Shown here: positions 1 through 6,085 of the stretch, piece after piece | Layout of the letters: each line of letters opens with the position of its first letter | How positions within the stretch are numbered: the stretch's first letter is position 1 | Assembly: GCA_937942965.1 (NCBI GenBank) | Contig: CALDGN010000335.1 | Coordinates: forward strand, 1 to 24,223 | Direction: 5' to 3' | Origin: an uncultured Acidimicrobiales bacterium | GTDB lineage: Bacteria > Actinomycetota > Acidimicrobiia > Acidimicrobiales > UBA10347 | Length of the DNA: 24,223 bases | Position numbers and translations under genes: made by a program | Notes under the pieces: generated by a model | What the model saw: the letters and a program-made list of their open reading frames with translations, nothing else | Database searches by the model: none | Told to the model about the DNA's origin: nothing

Positions 1-1
1 C

Positions 2-316
2 GGTCGTGCACTCGGTCCTCGTGGCCTCATGCCGAACCCCAAGACCGGCACCGTGACGCCCGACGTCGCCAAGGCCGTCGGCGAGTTCAAGGGCGGTCGT
101 GTCGAATACCGCGCCGACCGCAACGCCAACGTTGCCGTGCCCATCGGCAAGGTCAGCTTCAGCTCCGAAGATCTGATGACCAACCTCAACGCCGTCATCG
201 AAGAGCTTGAGCGTGCCAAGCCCTCGTCGGCCAAGGGTCGCTACATCAAGAAGGTCGGCATGTCGTCGACCATGGGCCCTGGTATCCGGGTCGAGCCAGC
301 CGCCTTCGGCGCCTGA
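2..316 (+). CDS. rplA: 50S ribosomal protein L1, C-terminal part (5' end outside window)
   Basis: The open frame enters from the left edge in frame 2 and ends at the TGA at 314-316, so only about 104 C-terminal residues are present. It carries the L1 signature LGPRGLMPNPKxGTVT at the very start, followed by the conserved C-terminal domain I portion (FKGGRVEYRADRNANVAVPIGKV) and the usual ending around GRYIKKVGMSSTMGPGIRV. L1 binds 23S rRNA at the mobile L1 stalk and is also a translational repressor of its own operon in well-studied bacteria. In most bacteria it follows rplK and precedes rplJ. Here a minus-strand gene and a tail-anchored protein gene lie between rplA and rplJ. A GC-rich hairpin follows the stop. 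Identity is secure; only the start is missing. An internal ATG at 29 is not the true start. Confidence 0.97.
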   Translation, partial: GRALGPRGLMPNPKTGTVTPDVAKAVGEFKGGRVEYRADRNANVAVPIGKVSFSSEDLMTNLNAVIEELERAKPSSAKGRYIKKVGMSSTMGPGIRVEPAAFGA

Positions 317-355
317 TCAACCGTCGACGCACGCCGTCGACACCAAGAACTGCAG

Positions 356-383
356 CCAGCGCCGCCCTTAGGGGTGGCGCTGG
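356..383. terminator. Hairpin between convergent rplA and comB-like genes
   Basis: CCAGCGCCGCCC (356-367) pairs with GGGTGGCGCTGG (372-383), twelve base pairs including one G-U, around a TTAG loop. On the plus strand it is followed by a short T/G stretch (TTCGCGTTTGTG) rather than a run of T. It sits 40 bases after the rplA stop and 29 bases beyond the 3' end of the convergent gene, so it could serve both directions. The stem is clear; terminator function is inferred from position. Confidence 0.6.
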
Positions 384-412
384 TTCGCGTTTGTGGCTGG
401 AGCCGGTTGAGG

Positions 413-1159
413 TTAGGCCAGTCCGTTGCGGAGCTCTTGGCCCACAAGCGTTGGCACCAGCGAAGACACGTCGAGGTCGACGGCCAGATCGATGTCGTCC
501 TCGCGTCGACGGAAACGCTTCTCGCGTCCGCTGCCGCATTCGCGGACCATGGCCCGCAGCTCGGCGTCGTCGATGTCGGCGGCTATCGAGGTGATGCGCG
601 CTTCGGGCGAGACGGAGGAACGGCCGAGCGAGCGGATGATGCGTCCGGCGCCCAGCAGGTCTTCGAGGGCTGGCCGAAGTGGTCCGGTCGTGCCGTTCCA
701 ACGTTCGCCGGCGGCAATGACTGCCACCGTGTCGCAGTCATCGAGTGACCGCGCCACAGCTTCGGCGTTGCGGAGACAGCCGACGAGCGCTCGATCGGCA
801 CCGGCGTCGCGTGCGCCGAATGTCAGCGCGGAACCGTTGGGGGAGGGGAGCACCAGGCGCATGCCTTTGGGCGCGTTGACGAGCGACGCCGGTCGCAGGC
901 TGATTCCAGTCCCTGAGGGATCGGCGACTTCGGCGTGCACGGACTCGGCAAATTCGTGCTCGGTGCCGTTGTGCCAGCGATACGGGAACACCGTGATGTC
1001 ACGGCCAAGTGCGATGTCGACGCTGGTCGAGAACGACAGGACATCAATGATGACAACCGCGTCAACAAGCGGCGCGAGGCGGCGCAAACCGTTCGGACCC
1101 CATCCGAATCGGACCTCGTAGCCACGTTGGTCGAACACGGACTTCGGATCGGCGCTCAT
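413..1159 (-). CDS. ComB-like 2-phosphosulfolactate phosphatase family protein
   Basis: The 248-residue product resembles the ComB family (PF04029), whose founding member is a Mg-dependent phosphatase acting on 2-phosphosulfolactate in coenzyme M synthesis. Visible family features are the early beta strand and acidic motif VVIIDVLSFSTS (res 35-46), the motif LPSPNGSAL (104-112) and the segment IAAGERW...LRPALEDLLGAG (148-172). Length is typical. Coenzyme M is not expected here and no comA or comC neighbour is visible, so the substrate is unknown. The ATG at 1159-1157 is preceded, six bases upstream, by TACGCT (plus-strand 1166-1171), which suggests a leaderless transcript. The gene runs convergent to rplA and divergent from the next gene. 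Family assignment is fairly sure; the biochemical role is not. Confidence 0.8.
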   Translation of the reverse strand: MSADPKSVFDQRGYEVRFGWGPNGLRRLAPLVDAVVIIDVLSFSTSVDIALGRDITVFPYRWHNGTEHEFAESVHAEVADPSGTGISLRPASLVNAPKGMRLVLPSPNGSALTFGARDAGADRALVGCLRNAEAVARSLDDCDTVAVIAAGERWNGTTGPLRPALEDLLGAGRIIRSLGRSSVSPEARITSIAADIDDAELRAMVRECGSGREKRFRRREDDIDLAVDLDVSSLVPTLVGQELRNGLA

Positions 1160-1165
1160 CGATAC

Positions 1166-1171
1166 AGCGTA
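1166..1171 (-). promoter_or_regulatory. -10 element of comB-like gene, leaderless arrangement
   Basis: Read on the minus strand the hexamer is TACGCT (TANNNT type) and ends exactly six bases before the ATG of the comB-like gene. A start site about seven bases downstream would coincide with the start codon. No convincing -35 is visible. The same spacing occurs before prfA and prmC. Confidence 0.5.
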
Positions 1172-1216
1172 GGTGGGACCCGAGGTGCCGGAATGCTCGA
1201 CAGCCTCGCGGCCGTT

Positions 1217-1238
1217 CGCTAGTATTCGGCGGCTAGCG
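1217..1238 (+). promoter_or_regulatory. -10-like TAGTAT inside inverted repeat, upstream of tail-anchored protein gene
   Basis: TAGTAT (1220-1225) fits TANNNT and would place a transcription start near 1232, giving a 5' leader of about 47 bases for the gene starting at 1279. It lies within the inverted repeat CGCTAG (1217-1222) / CTAGCG (1233-1238), which could be an operator or a small hairpin. No clear -35 is seen. The region is the divergent intergenic space shared with the comB-like gene. Confidence 0.35.
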
Positions 1239-1278
1239 CACTCCGGGCGGGAGTAGTGCTTGTGGTGGGAGAGCAGCC

Positions 1279-2205
1279 GTGACTGAACAGTCTCGATCCT
1301 CAGAAGAAGAACCAGATTTTGCCCCCGTCGACTCCGACGGATTCATCGACGCGGTGTTGGAGCAGGCCGAGAGCACGGTGGCGGTTCGTCGCCGCCGTCG
1401 CATGCTCGAACAGCGCAATGCTCGGCGAGACACCGATGCCACCGTTGTCACCGAGGCCGTCGACATGATCGACGGCCAAGTGCTTGCGGCGCCGACGAGC
1501 GACAAGATCGTCGAGATCATCGAGACGGACGAGATCGTCGTCGACCTCACCGATGGGGCCGAGCCAACGCCCGAGCCCGGAACAAAGCCCGTCAAGGCCG
1601 AACCCTCGAAGACCGAGCTGAAGGCCAAGCCGCCAAAGACCAAGCAGCTCAAGGCCAAGCCGCCGAAGACCAAGCCGGTCAAGGCCAAGCAGCTCAAGAA
1701 GCCCGTCTCCAAGCGTGATCCTCGTCCTGCGAAAACTGAACCATCACTGGTCGAAACCAAGGCGCGTCCCGAACTGCCCATAGCGCCGACGCCGGAGCGC
1801 GAAGCCGCAACGGCGGCACTCCGGTCGGCCGTGGCTGACTCGACGCCTCCTCCGGATCGGGCTCCAGCTGCACGCGCCTCGGCGCCAGTCGTGGACTTTC
1901 GAGGCGTCGTCGCGCCCTCTGCGCCGGTCGCGCGCCGCGGGCGCCCATTGCGTCGGTGGCGGCGATCGTTCCGCGAATACATGATTCGCCGGGGCAGCGG
2001 TGCGTCCCGGGTGCCATTGACGACTCGCTGGCGCAAAGCGCGTCTTCGCCGTACTCGTGAGCGGCGTCGCGCAGCCACGCTTGCGGCCCTCCAAGGGCAG
2101 GACCCCACCGAGGTTCGGGTCAACGAACCGGGCATGCTCGGCTACATCGCAGCGGTAGCCGTCATCGCCGCACTTGCGGTTGTCCTGCTCGTCGTTCTGC
2201 TCTAG
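1279..2205 (+). CDS. Hypothetical Lys/Arg/Pro-rich tail-anchored membrane protein
   Basis: I do not recognise this 308-residue protein. The start is GTG at 1279, preceded by the purine-rich GGGAGAG. The N-terminal ~95 residues are acidic with an Arg patch (RRRRRM, res 37-42). Residues about 103-142 form an imperfect Lys/Pro repeat with units of the type KAKPPKTKQL. Residues 219-264 are extremely Arg-rich. The last 25 residues (284-308) form one hydrophobic segment ending at the C terminus, as in tail-anchored proteins, so nearly the whole chain should face the cytoplasm. Its place between rplA and rplJ, where no such gene is standard, and its strong positive charge would be compatible with nucleic-acid or ribosome contact at the membrane, but that is inference. 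It is not SecE: the conserved SecE helix before the membrane span is absent. Confidence 0.75.
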   Translation: MTEQSRSSEEEPDFAPVDSDGFIDAVLEQAESTVAVRRRRRMLEQRNARRDTDATVVTEAVDMIDGQVLAAPTSDKIVEIIETDEIVVDLTDGAEPTPEPGTKPVKAEPSKTELKAKPPKTKQLKAKPPKTKPVKAKQLKKPVSKRDPRPAKTEPSLVETKARPELPIAPTPEREAATAALRSAVADSTPPPDRAPAARASAPVVDFRGVVAPSAPVARRGRPLRRWRRSFREYMIRRGSGASRVPLTTRWRKARLRRTRERRRAATLAALQGQDPTEVRVNEPGMLGYIAAVAVIAALAVVLLVVLL

Positions 2206-2253
2206 ACCGCGTGTGAAATCTGTCGTGCGGGGTGGTTCCCGGTCCCGCGCCCC

Positions 2254-2259
2254 TACACT
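2254..2259 (+). promoter_or_regulatory. Candidate -10 of rplJL operon
   Basis: TACACT matches TANNNT and would start transcription near 2266, just upstream of the L10 leader. It lies about 50 bases after the stop of the preceding gene. No good -35 hexamer can be placed at 16-18 bases, so this is a weak call. Confidence 0.35.
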
Positions 2260-2280
2260 TGCCACTCGACAATTGCATCC

Positions 2281-2403
2281 GTCGCCGAAGACCTCCGGTG
2301 TTCGACGAACAAGACTCCCAAAAGAGTTCTGTTCGCTCAACGTAAGCGCTGATCCGTCAGCCGCCCGACGAGGAGACAACGAGCTTGCAGCGGGTTTCCG
2401 CTG
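2281..2403 (+). ncRNA. L10 leader (autoregulatory 5' UTR of rplJ)
   Basis: The 310-base gap before rplJ contains CCGAAGACCTCCGGTG (2285-2300), which matches the conserved core I recall for the bacterial ribosomal protein L10 leader. It is followed by a hairpin (2307-2317 with 2324-2334, loop CCAAAA, one mismatch and one G-U) and a second perfect hairpin CAGCGG-GTTT-CCGCTG (2388-2403). In the known mechanism the L10-L12 complex binds this leader and represses synthesis of L10 and L12. Position directly upstream of rplJ-rplL is as expected. Boundaries are approximate; a covariance-model search would settle them. Confidence 0.72.
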
Positions 2404-2408
2404 ATCAC

Positions 2409-2465
2409 GAGCGTGTTGCGCACTCGGAACTTCCCGGCGTTTGCGACACGCTCTTCGTCGTTTTT
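2409..2465 (+). terminator. Candidate intrinsic attenuator upstream of rplJ
   Basis: GAGCGTGT (2409-2416) pairs perfectly with ACACGCTC (2446-2453), with three further G-C pairs (CGC 2419-2421 with GCG 2443-2445) after a two-base bulge. The stem is followed by TTCGTCGTTTTT (2454-2465). The same twelve bases follow the strong terminator after atpC, which supports a termination role. It lies between the L10 leader and the rplJ start (2516), so it would act as a regulated attenuator rather than an end-of-operon terminator. Stem and tail are seen; regulation is inferred. Confidence 0.5.
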
Positions 2466-2515
2466 GATCGCCCTGCGATCCACGACATCCGCACCCAGAA
2501 GCGAGAGACCGCCTC

Positions 2516-3271
2516 ATGGATAACCCGAGACCCGACAAGGCCGCAAAGGTCGACGAGATCGCTGAGAAGCTCGAAAGCGCCGGCACCGTCGTCGTCACCG
2601 AGTACCGCGGCCTCGACGTGCCGGCCCAGGCGCAGCTGCGCCAAGCCGTCCGCGACGCTGGTGGCGAATTCAAGATCTACAAGAACTCGCTGGCCAAGAT
2701 CGCTGCTGAGCGCACGGGCAACGACTTCGGTGATCACCTCACCGGACCGACTGCACTTGCGTTCGCCCTTCCGAACGAAGATGGCCAGAGCGATCCGGTC
2801 ACCTTGTCCAAGGCACTCGCCGAGTTCGCCAAGACCAACGACAACTTGGTCATCAAGGGTGGCCTCATGGACGGCGCCGTCATCGGTGCCGCCGATGTCG
2901 AGGCGCTGAGCAAGGTTCCACCTCGCGAAGAGATGCTGGCCAAGTTCGCTGGCCTCCTCCAAGCGCCTATGTCGAAGTTCGCTGGCTTGCTCCAAGCAAT
3001 GCCGCAGAACATGGCTGGCCTGCTCAAGGCCCTCATCGACCAGGGCGGCGCACCAGGCGCACCTGCTGCCGAAGAAGCTCCTGCAGAGGAAGCTCCCGCA
3101 GCAGAAGAAGCACCAGCTGAAGAAGCTGCTGCTGAAGAGACCGACGCAGCCGACGCTGAGGCACCCGCCGACGCCGAAGCTGCAACGGAAGATGCCGCCG
3201 AAGCGGCCGCATCTGAAGAGACCGAAGAGGCCGCAGAGGCCTCTGAAGACACCGACACCGAGGAGGACTGA
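2516..3271 (+). CDS. rplJ: 50S ribosomal protein L10, with long acidic Ala/Glu C-terminal tail
   Basis: Residues 1-178 are a standard L10: an N-terminal rRNA-binding domain with VVVTEYRGLDVPAQAQLRQ (25-43), the KIYKNSLAKIA segment (53-63) and TGPTALAF (76-83). The C-terminal helix holds three similar segments, KFAGLLQA (143-150), KFAGLLQA (154-161) and MAGLLKAL (166-173), the region that binds L7/L12 dimers. Typical L10 is 165-180 residues. Here about 73 more residues, almost only Ala, Glu, Pro and Asp (179-251), follow the last helix. The ATG at 2516 is preceded by a modest purine stretch (GCGAGAG). rplL follows after two bases and shares the operon. Expression is expected to be controlled by the L10 leader upstream. 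Identity is certain; the role of the tail is unknown. Confidence 0.97.
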   Translation: MDNPRPDKAAKVDEIAEKLESAGTVVVTEYRGLDVPAQAQLRQAVRDAGGEFKIYKNSLAKIAAERTGNDFGDHLTGPTALAFALPNEDGQSDPVTLSKALAEFAKTNDNLVIKGGLMDGAVIGAADVEALSKVPPREEMLAKFAGLLQAPMSKFAGLLQAMPQNMAGLLKALIDQGGAPGAPAAEEAPAEEAPAAEEAPAEEAAAEETDAADAEAPADAEAATEDAAEAAASEETEEAAEASEDTDTEED

Positions 3272-3273
3272 TC

Positions 3274-3654
3274 ATGTCCAAGGTTGAAGAAGTCCTGACC
3301 ACCATCGAGGGCATGACCGTTCTCGAGCTCAGCGAGCTGCTCACGGCGTTCGAAGAGAAGTTCGACGTCACTGCAGCCGCTCCGGTTGCGATGGCCGCTG
3401 CTCCGGCAGGCGGCGGTGGCGACGCAGCTGCTGCTGAAGAGAAGGAAGAGTGGGACGTCGTCCTGCTCACCGAGGGCGACAAGAAGATTGCCGTCATCAA
3501 GGAAGTCCGTGGCATCACGGGCCTCGGCCTCAAGGACGCCAAGGAGCTCGTCGAGAGCCTCCCCAAGGCTGTCCTCGAAGGCGCAAAGAAGGAAGACGCC
3601 GAAGCCGCCAAGGAAAAGCTCGAAGCTGCTGGCGCTCAGGTCGACCTGAAGTGA
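3274..3654 (+). CDS. rplL: 50S ribosomal protein L7/L12
   Basis: The 126-residue product has the full L7/L12 plan. It has an N-terminal dimerisation helix pair (VEEVLTTIEGMTVLELSELLTAFEEKF, res 4-30) that docks on the L10 helix, an Ala/Gly-rich hinge (about 34-58), and the C-terminal domain with EEWDVVLLTEGDKKIAVIKEVRGITGLGLKDAKELVE (61-97) that recruits translational GTPases. The ATG at 3274 sits seven bases after a strong GAGGAGG (3261-3267) overlapping the end of rplJ, so the two are translationally linked. Multiple L12 copies per ribosome fit this strong ribosome binding site. In most bacteria rpoB follows; here a palindromic spacer and an L31 gene follow instead. Confidence 0.98.
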   Translation: MSKVEEVLTTIEGMTVLELSELLTAFEEKFDVTAAAPVAMAAAPAGGGGDAAAAEEKEEWDVVLLTEGDKKIAVIKEVRGITGLGLKDAKELVESLPKAVLEGAKKEDAEAAKEKLEAAGAQVDLK

Positions 3655-3658
3655 CCCC

Positions 3659-3680
3659 GTTCGACCGGATCCGGTCGAAC
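3659..3680 (+). terminator. Perfect 22-base palindrome after rplL
   Basis: Bases 3659-3680 form a perfect inverted repeat, GTTCGACCG-GATC-CGGTCGAAC, able to make a nine-pair stem with a GATC loop just five bases after the rplL stop. It is followed by TGATTTCG, only a weak T stretch. The most likely role is end-of-operon termination or 3' end protection for rplJL. Confidence 0.5.
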
Positions 3681-3694
3681 TGATTTCGAAGGCT

Positions 3695-3737
3695 GCGTGT
3701 GCCGTATTCCGCCCTAGGGTGCGGGTGCGGCACACGC
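3695..3737 (+). repeat. Large hairpin in rplL-L31 spacer
   Basis: GCGTGTGCCG (3695-3704) and CGGCACACGC (3728-3737) are exact inverted repeats, and the interior can fold further (CCGC 3709-3712 with GCGG 3721-3724, around the self-complementary CCCTAGGG). It may be a second terminator stem or a structured leader of the L31 transcript. No T tract follows. Confidence 0.45.
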
Positions 3738-3798
3738 TCCTCGAGTCCATTCCGAAGAACGAATACCTACTAACGCAAACACTGCATCGCGAGACGCC

Positions 3799-4227
3799 AT
3801 GAAGCCTGAGATCCACCCCGACTACCGCGACGTTGTCTTCCTGGACACCCAGAACGGCACCAGCTTCATCACCCGGTCGACCATCAAGACGGATGAGACC
3901 ACCGAAGTTGACGGCGTCGAGTACCCGCTTGCCAAGGTCGAAATCTCGGCCGCAAGCCACCCCTTCTACACCGGCACGATGACCATCATCGATACCGCCG
4001 GTCGCGTCGAGCGCTTCGAGAAGCGCTACGGCCGCCGCAAGCAGAAGGCTGGCGCTCCCGCCGCCGAAGAAGCTGCACCCGAAGAAGCACCGGTCGAAGA
4101 AGCACCTGCTGAAGAACCGGTTGCTGAAGCACCAGCTGAAGAGGCGCCTGTCGAAGAGGCAGCCGCCGAAGCGGCTCCGGTCGAAGAAGAAGCTGCTGGC
4201 GACGACGCCGAAGCTTCGGACGACTGA
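3799..4227 (+). CDS. rpmE2: 50S ribosomal protein L31, cysteine-free type B-like, with acidic tail
   Basis: Residues 1-84 match L31: MKPEIHPDYRDVVFLDT (1-17), TRSTIKTDETTEVDGVEYPL (25-44), SHPFYTG (53-59) and DTAGRVERFEKRYG (65-78). The Cys pairs of zinc-binding type A L31 are absent and the DGVEYPL insertion is typical of type B, so this should be a zinc-independent form. Normal type B length is 80-90 residues. Residues 86-142 add a tail of Ala/Glu/Pro repeats (EEAPVEEAPAEEPVAEAPAE and similar) very like that on L10. The ATG at 3799 has only a weak purine stretch upstream (GCGAG). The gene lies in the usual rpmE position, ahead of prfA. L31 bridges the two ribosomal subunits. Confidence 0.93.
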   Translation: MKPEIHPDYRDVVFLDTQNGTSFITRSTIKTDETTEVDGVEYPLAKVEISAASHPFYTGTMTIIDTAGRVERFEKRYGRRKQKAGAPAAEEAAPEEAPVEEAPAEEPVAEAPAEEAPVEEAAAEAAPVEEEAAGDDAEASDD

Positions 4228-4362
4228 GTCCTGGCACTCTCTTCTGAGCAGCGATCGGGCCTCTGGCGTACCAAGCTTCGCTCGCTTGCTCGTGACCAAC
4301 TGAATCGCCCCGACGGCGTCGATCATGCGACGCCATGGGGAGCAGCACTCGACACCGATGGC

Positions 4363-5211
4363 GTGTGGACGGTGCTGGTTGAGACCTCGCCTGCCCGCAG
4401 CTTTGGGCAGGCGCTTGTCTTGGTTACGCGTGCCGAGGCCACCTCGGTCGACCTGCTCGTCGAAGCAGACCATGCCGGCGACGTCGCTCGCCGAGCCGCC
4501 CACTTCGAACCCACACCGACGGTGTGGTCGATCTCGGGCGCGTCAGTCGCGCCAGCTGTGCCGAGCACGATCGCTTCTACCGAACCGGCGCCGCTCGAAC
4601 CGCATCTCGCCAAGCTGCTCTCGATGCCCGAGGTCACTGTCGTCGTTGAGCACGGCTGGATCATCGGCGAGTGCCGCGGCCTCGAAGTTGCCCGCATCTC
4701 GGGCGTGGGCGACGAACAACGCCTCGACGTCGGCGTCGGTGCATACGACCAGGGTGCATTCGCGGTCATGAATCCGGACCTGACGCCCGACGACTCGCTT
4801 GCCGAAGTCGTCGCCCAGGTCCTGCAGCATCGTGGCCGTGGAGCCGAGCCGCATCCGCTGAATCGCCTCGTCCGAGAACGCTGGCTTCGGGCCGAACTCA
4901 TTGCCGACCCGACCCCGCTGGGATTGGCCGCGCTCGAAGCGGTCGAAGGCGACGCACCTCGTGACGGTCTCTACGACGTTGCTCCGGCGTTTGCGTGGGC
5001 CGACCAAGAACGTGTGCTCGTTGCCTGCTCGGTGGGTATCGATCTCGATCTCGTGCCGGCCGCAGCTGATGTCGCCGCCCGCCACGGAGCCGAGCGCATC
5101 GTGTTGGTCCTGCCCGAGCGAGATCAACACGCCATGACGGCAGCGGTCGCCTCACGATGTCGCGTTCCGATCGAGATCGTCACTGCGGACGTGCCCTGGC
5201 CGGTGGTCTGA
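4363..5211 (+). CDS. Hypothetical protein, start uncertain
   Basis: I do not recognise this protein. The first conventional start is GTG at 4363 (282 residues), but the reading frame is open and protein-like back to the L31 stop codon at 4225-4227, with a segment reading SSEQRSGLWRTKLRSLARDQ in frame upstream. There is no ATG, GTG or TTG in that stretch, and CTG at 4231 is the only obvious alternative. Visible features are a Val/Leu-rich N-terminal strand region (WTVLVETSPARSFGQALVLV), a middle part with VTVVVEHGWIIGECRGLEVARISGVGDEQ, and a C-terminal region with VLVACSVGIDLDLVPAAADVAARHGAERIVLVLPERDQHA, which looks like an alternating beta/alpha fold. There is no signal peptide or membrane span. 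It follows L31 closely on the same strand, so co-transcription is likely. Confidence 0.7.
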   Translation: MWTVLVETSPARSFGQALVLVTRAEATSVDLLVEADHAGDVARRAAHFEPTPTVWSISGASVAPAVPSTIASTEPAPLEPHLAKLLSMPEVTVVVEHGWIIGECRGLEVARISGVGDEQRLDVGVGAYDQGAFAVMNPDLTPDDSLAEVVAQVLQHRGRGAEPHPLNRLVRERWLRAELIADPTPLGLAALEAVEGDAPRDGLYDVAPAFAWADQERVLVACSVGIDLDLVPAAADVAARHGAERIVLVLPERDQHAMTAAVASRCRVPIEIVTADVPWPVV

Positions 5212-5250
5212 CCCCGATCGACGTACGCCAGCCGCAGATCGTCGGCTGTG

Positions 5251-5256
5251 TACGGT
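5251..5256 (+). promoter_or_regulatory. -10 element of alpha/beta hydrolase gene, leaderless arrangement
   Basis: TACGGT (TANNNT type) ends five bases before the ATG at 5262, so transcription would begin at or next to the start codon. No ribosome binding site is present before that ATG, which agrees with a leaderless start. No clear -35. Confidence 0.45.
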
Positions 5257-5261
5257 TTCGT

Positions 5262-6056
5262 ATGTTCGAAACCGCACACACGACGCCCGCCGCTGACGGC
5301 ACCGAGATCAGCTACTACGACACCGGCGGCGATCAGCCAGCCGTGGTGCTGGTGCACGGCATCACCGAACAAGCAGCGACATGGGGCCCGGTCGCCGAAG
5401 CGCTGGCCTCGACGCATCGAGTCGTCGCGCTCGACTTGCGCGGCCACGGGGCATCAGGCACCGCTGCGAGCTATGACCTCGAAGCCATGGCGGGCGATGT
5501 CATTGCCGTGATCAGTGCTGCTGGTCTCACCTCGCCCCAGCTCGTCGGGCACTCGCTCGGCGGTGTCGTCGCGTCTGCGGTCGGCGCGGTCTATCCCGTC
5601 GCCTCGGTCGTGTGTGTCGACCAGGCGCTGAACTTGGCAGCATTCCAAGACGGGCTCCTGCCGGTCGCTCCGATGTTGCGGGACCCGGCAGCGTTCCCCG
5701 CGGTCATCGAGCAACTCTTCGCCGAGCTAGCCGGTCCGTTGGCCGGCGCCGAGCGGGAACGAGTCGATGGACTGCGCCGTCCCGACCAGACGGTTGTGCT
5801 CGGCATCTGGGACCTGATCCTGACCTCAGAACTCAGCGAGATCGCAGCCACGGTCGACGCTGCGCTGGAGCCGTTCTCAGGCTCGACCGTTCCGTACCTC
5901 GCCATCTTCGGGATCGACCCTGGAGACGAGTACTCGGGCTGGTTGTCTGACCGCATCCCGACGTCGGTGGTCGAGACATGGGCCGACCACGGCCACTATC
6001 CCCATCTGGTCGATCCTGAACGCTTCCTTTCTCGAGTGCGCGAATTCTGGGCGTGA
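5262..6056 (+). CDS. Alpha/beta hydrolase fold protein
   Basis: The 264-residue product has the classic alpha/beta hydrolase order: VVLVHGITEQAATW (28-41, oxyanion HG motif), VVALDLRGHGASG (54-66), the nucleophile elbow GHSLGG with Ser98, and a C-terminal His in ADHGHYPHLVDPERF. The acidic residue is probably in the IFGIDPGDEY segment. No signal peptide is visible, so it should be cytoplasmic. The substrate cannot be deduced. The ATG at 5262 is chosen because homology begins just after it and because a TANNNT hexamer lies five bases upstream; the frame is open further back but that stretch is unlike the family. The neighbours (an unknown gene, then prfA) give no metabolic hint. Confidence 0.85.
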   Translation: MFETAHTTPAADGTEISYYDTGGDQPAVVLVHGITEQAATWGPVAEALASTHRVVALDLRGHGASGTAASYDLEAMAGDVIAVISAAGLTSPQLVGHSLGGVVASAVGAVYPVASVVCVDQALNLAAFQDGLLPVAPMLRDPAAFPAVIEQLFAELAGPLAGAERERVDGLRRPDQTVVLGIWDLILTSELSEIAATVDAALEPFSGSTVPYLAIFGIDPGDEYSGWLSDRIPTSVVETWADHGHYPHLVDPERFLSRVREFWA

Positions 6057-6085
6057 GATCGGGCACGGTTCTGCCGTGTGTCCAT

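Noticed and set aside
1621..1700. CRISPR-like or tandem DNA repeat
   Set aside because: The repetition is in frame, codes for Lys/Pro-rich units and has no uniform spacers.
1279..2205. SecE, because of the single C-terminal membrane span near ribosomal protein genes
   Set aside because: The conserved amphipathic helix and Trp-Pro-containing segment of SecE before the span are missing, the protein is far too long, and secE lies upstream of nusG-rplK rather than after rplA.
3659..3680. Attachment or recombination site, from the perfect palindrome
   Set aside because: No integrase, direct repeat or mobile gene is nearby, and the position right after rplL suits a terminator or 3' hairpin.
2734..4503. 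Long minus-strand open frame of 589 codons opposite rplJ, rplL and L31
   Set aside because: It is antisense to three certain ribosomal protein genes and owes its length to the Ala/Glu-rich codons being open on the other strand.
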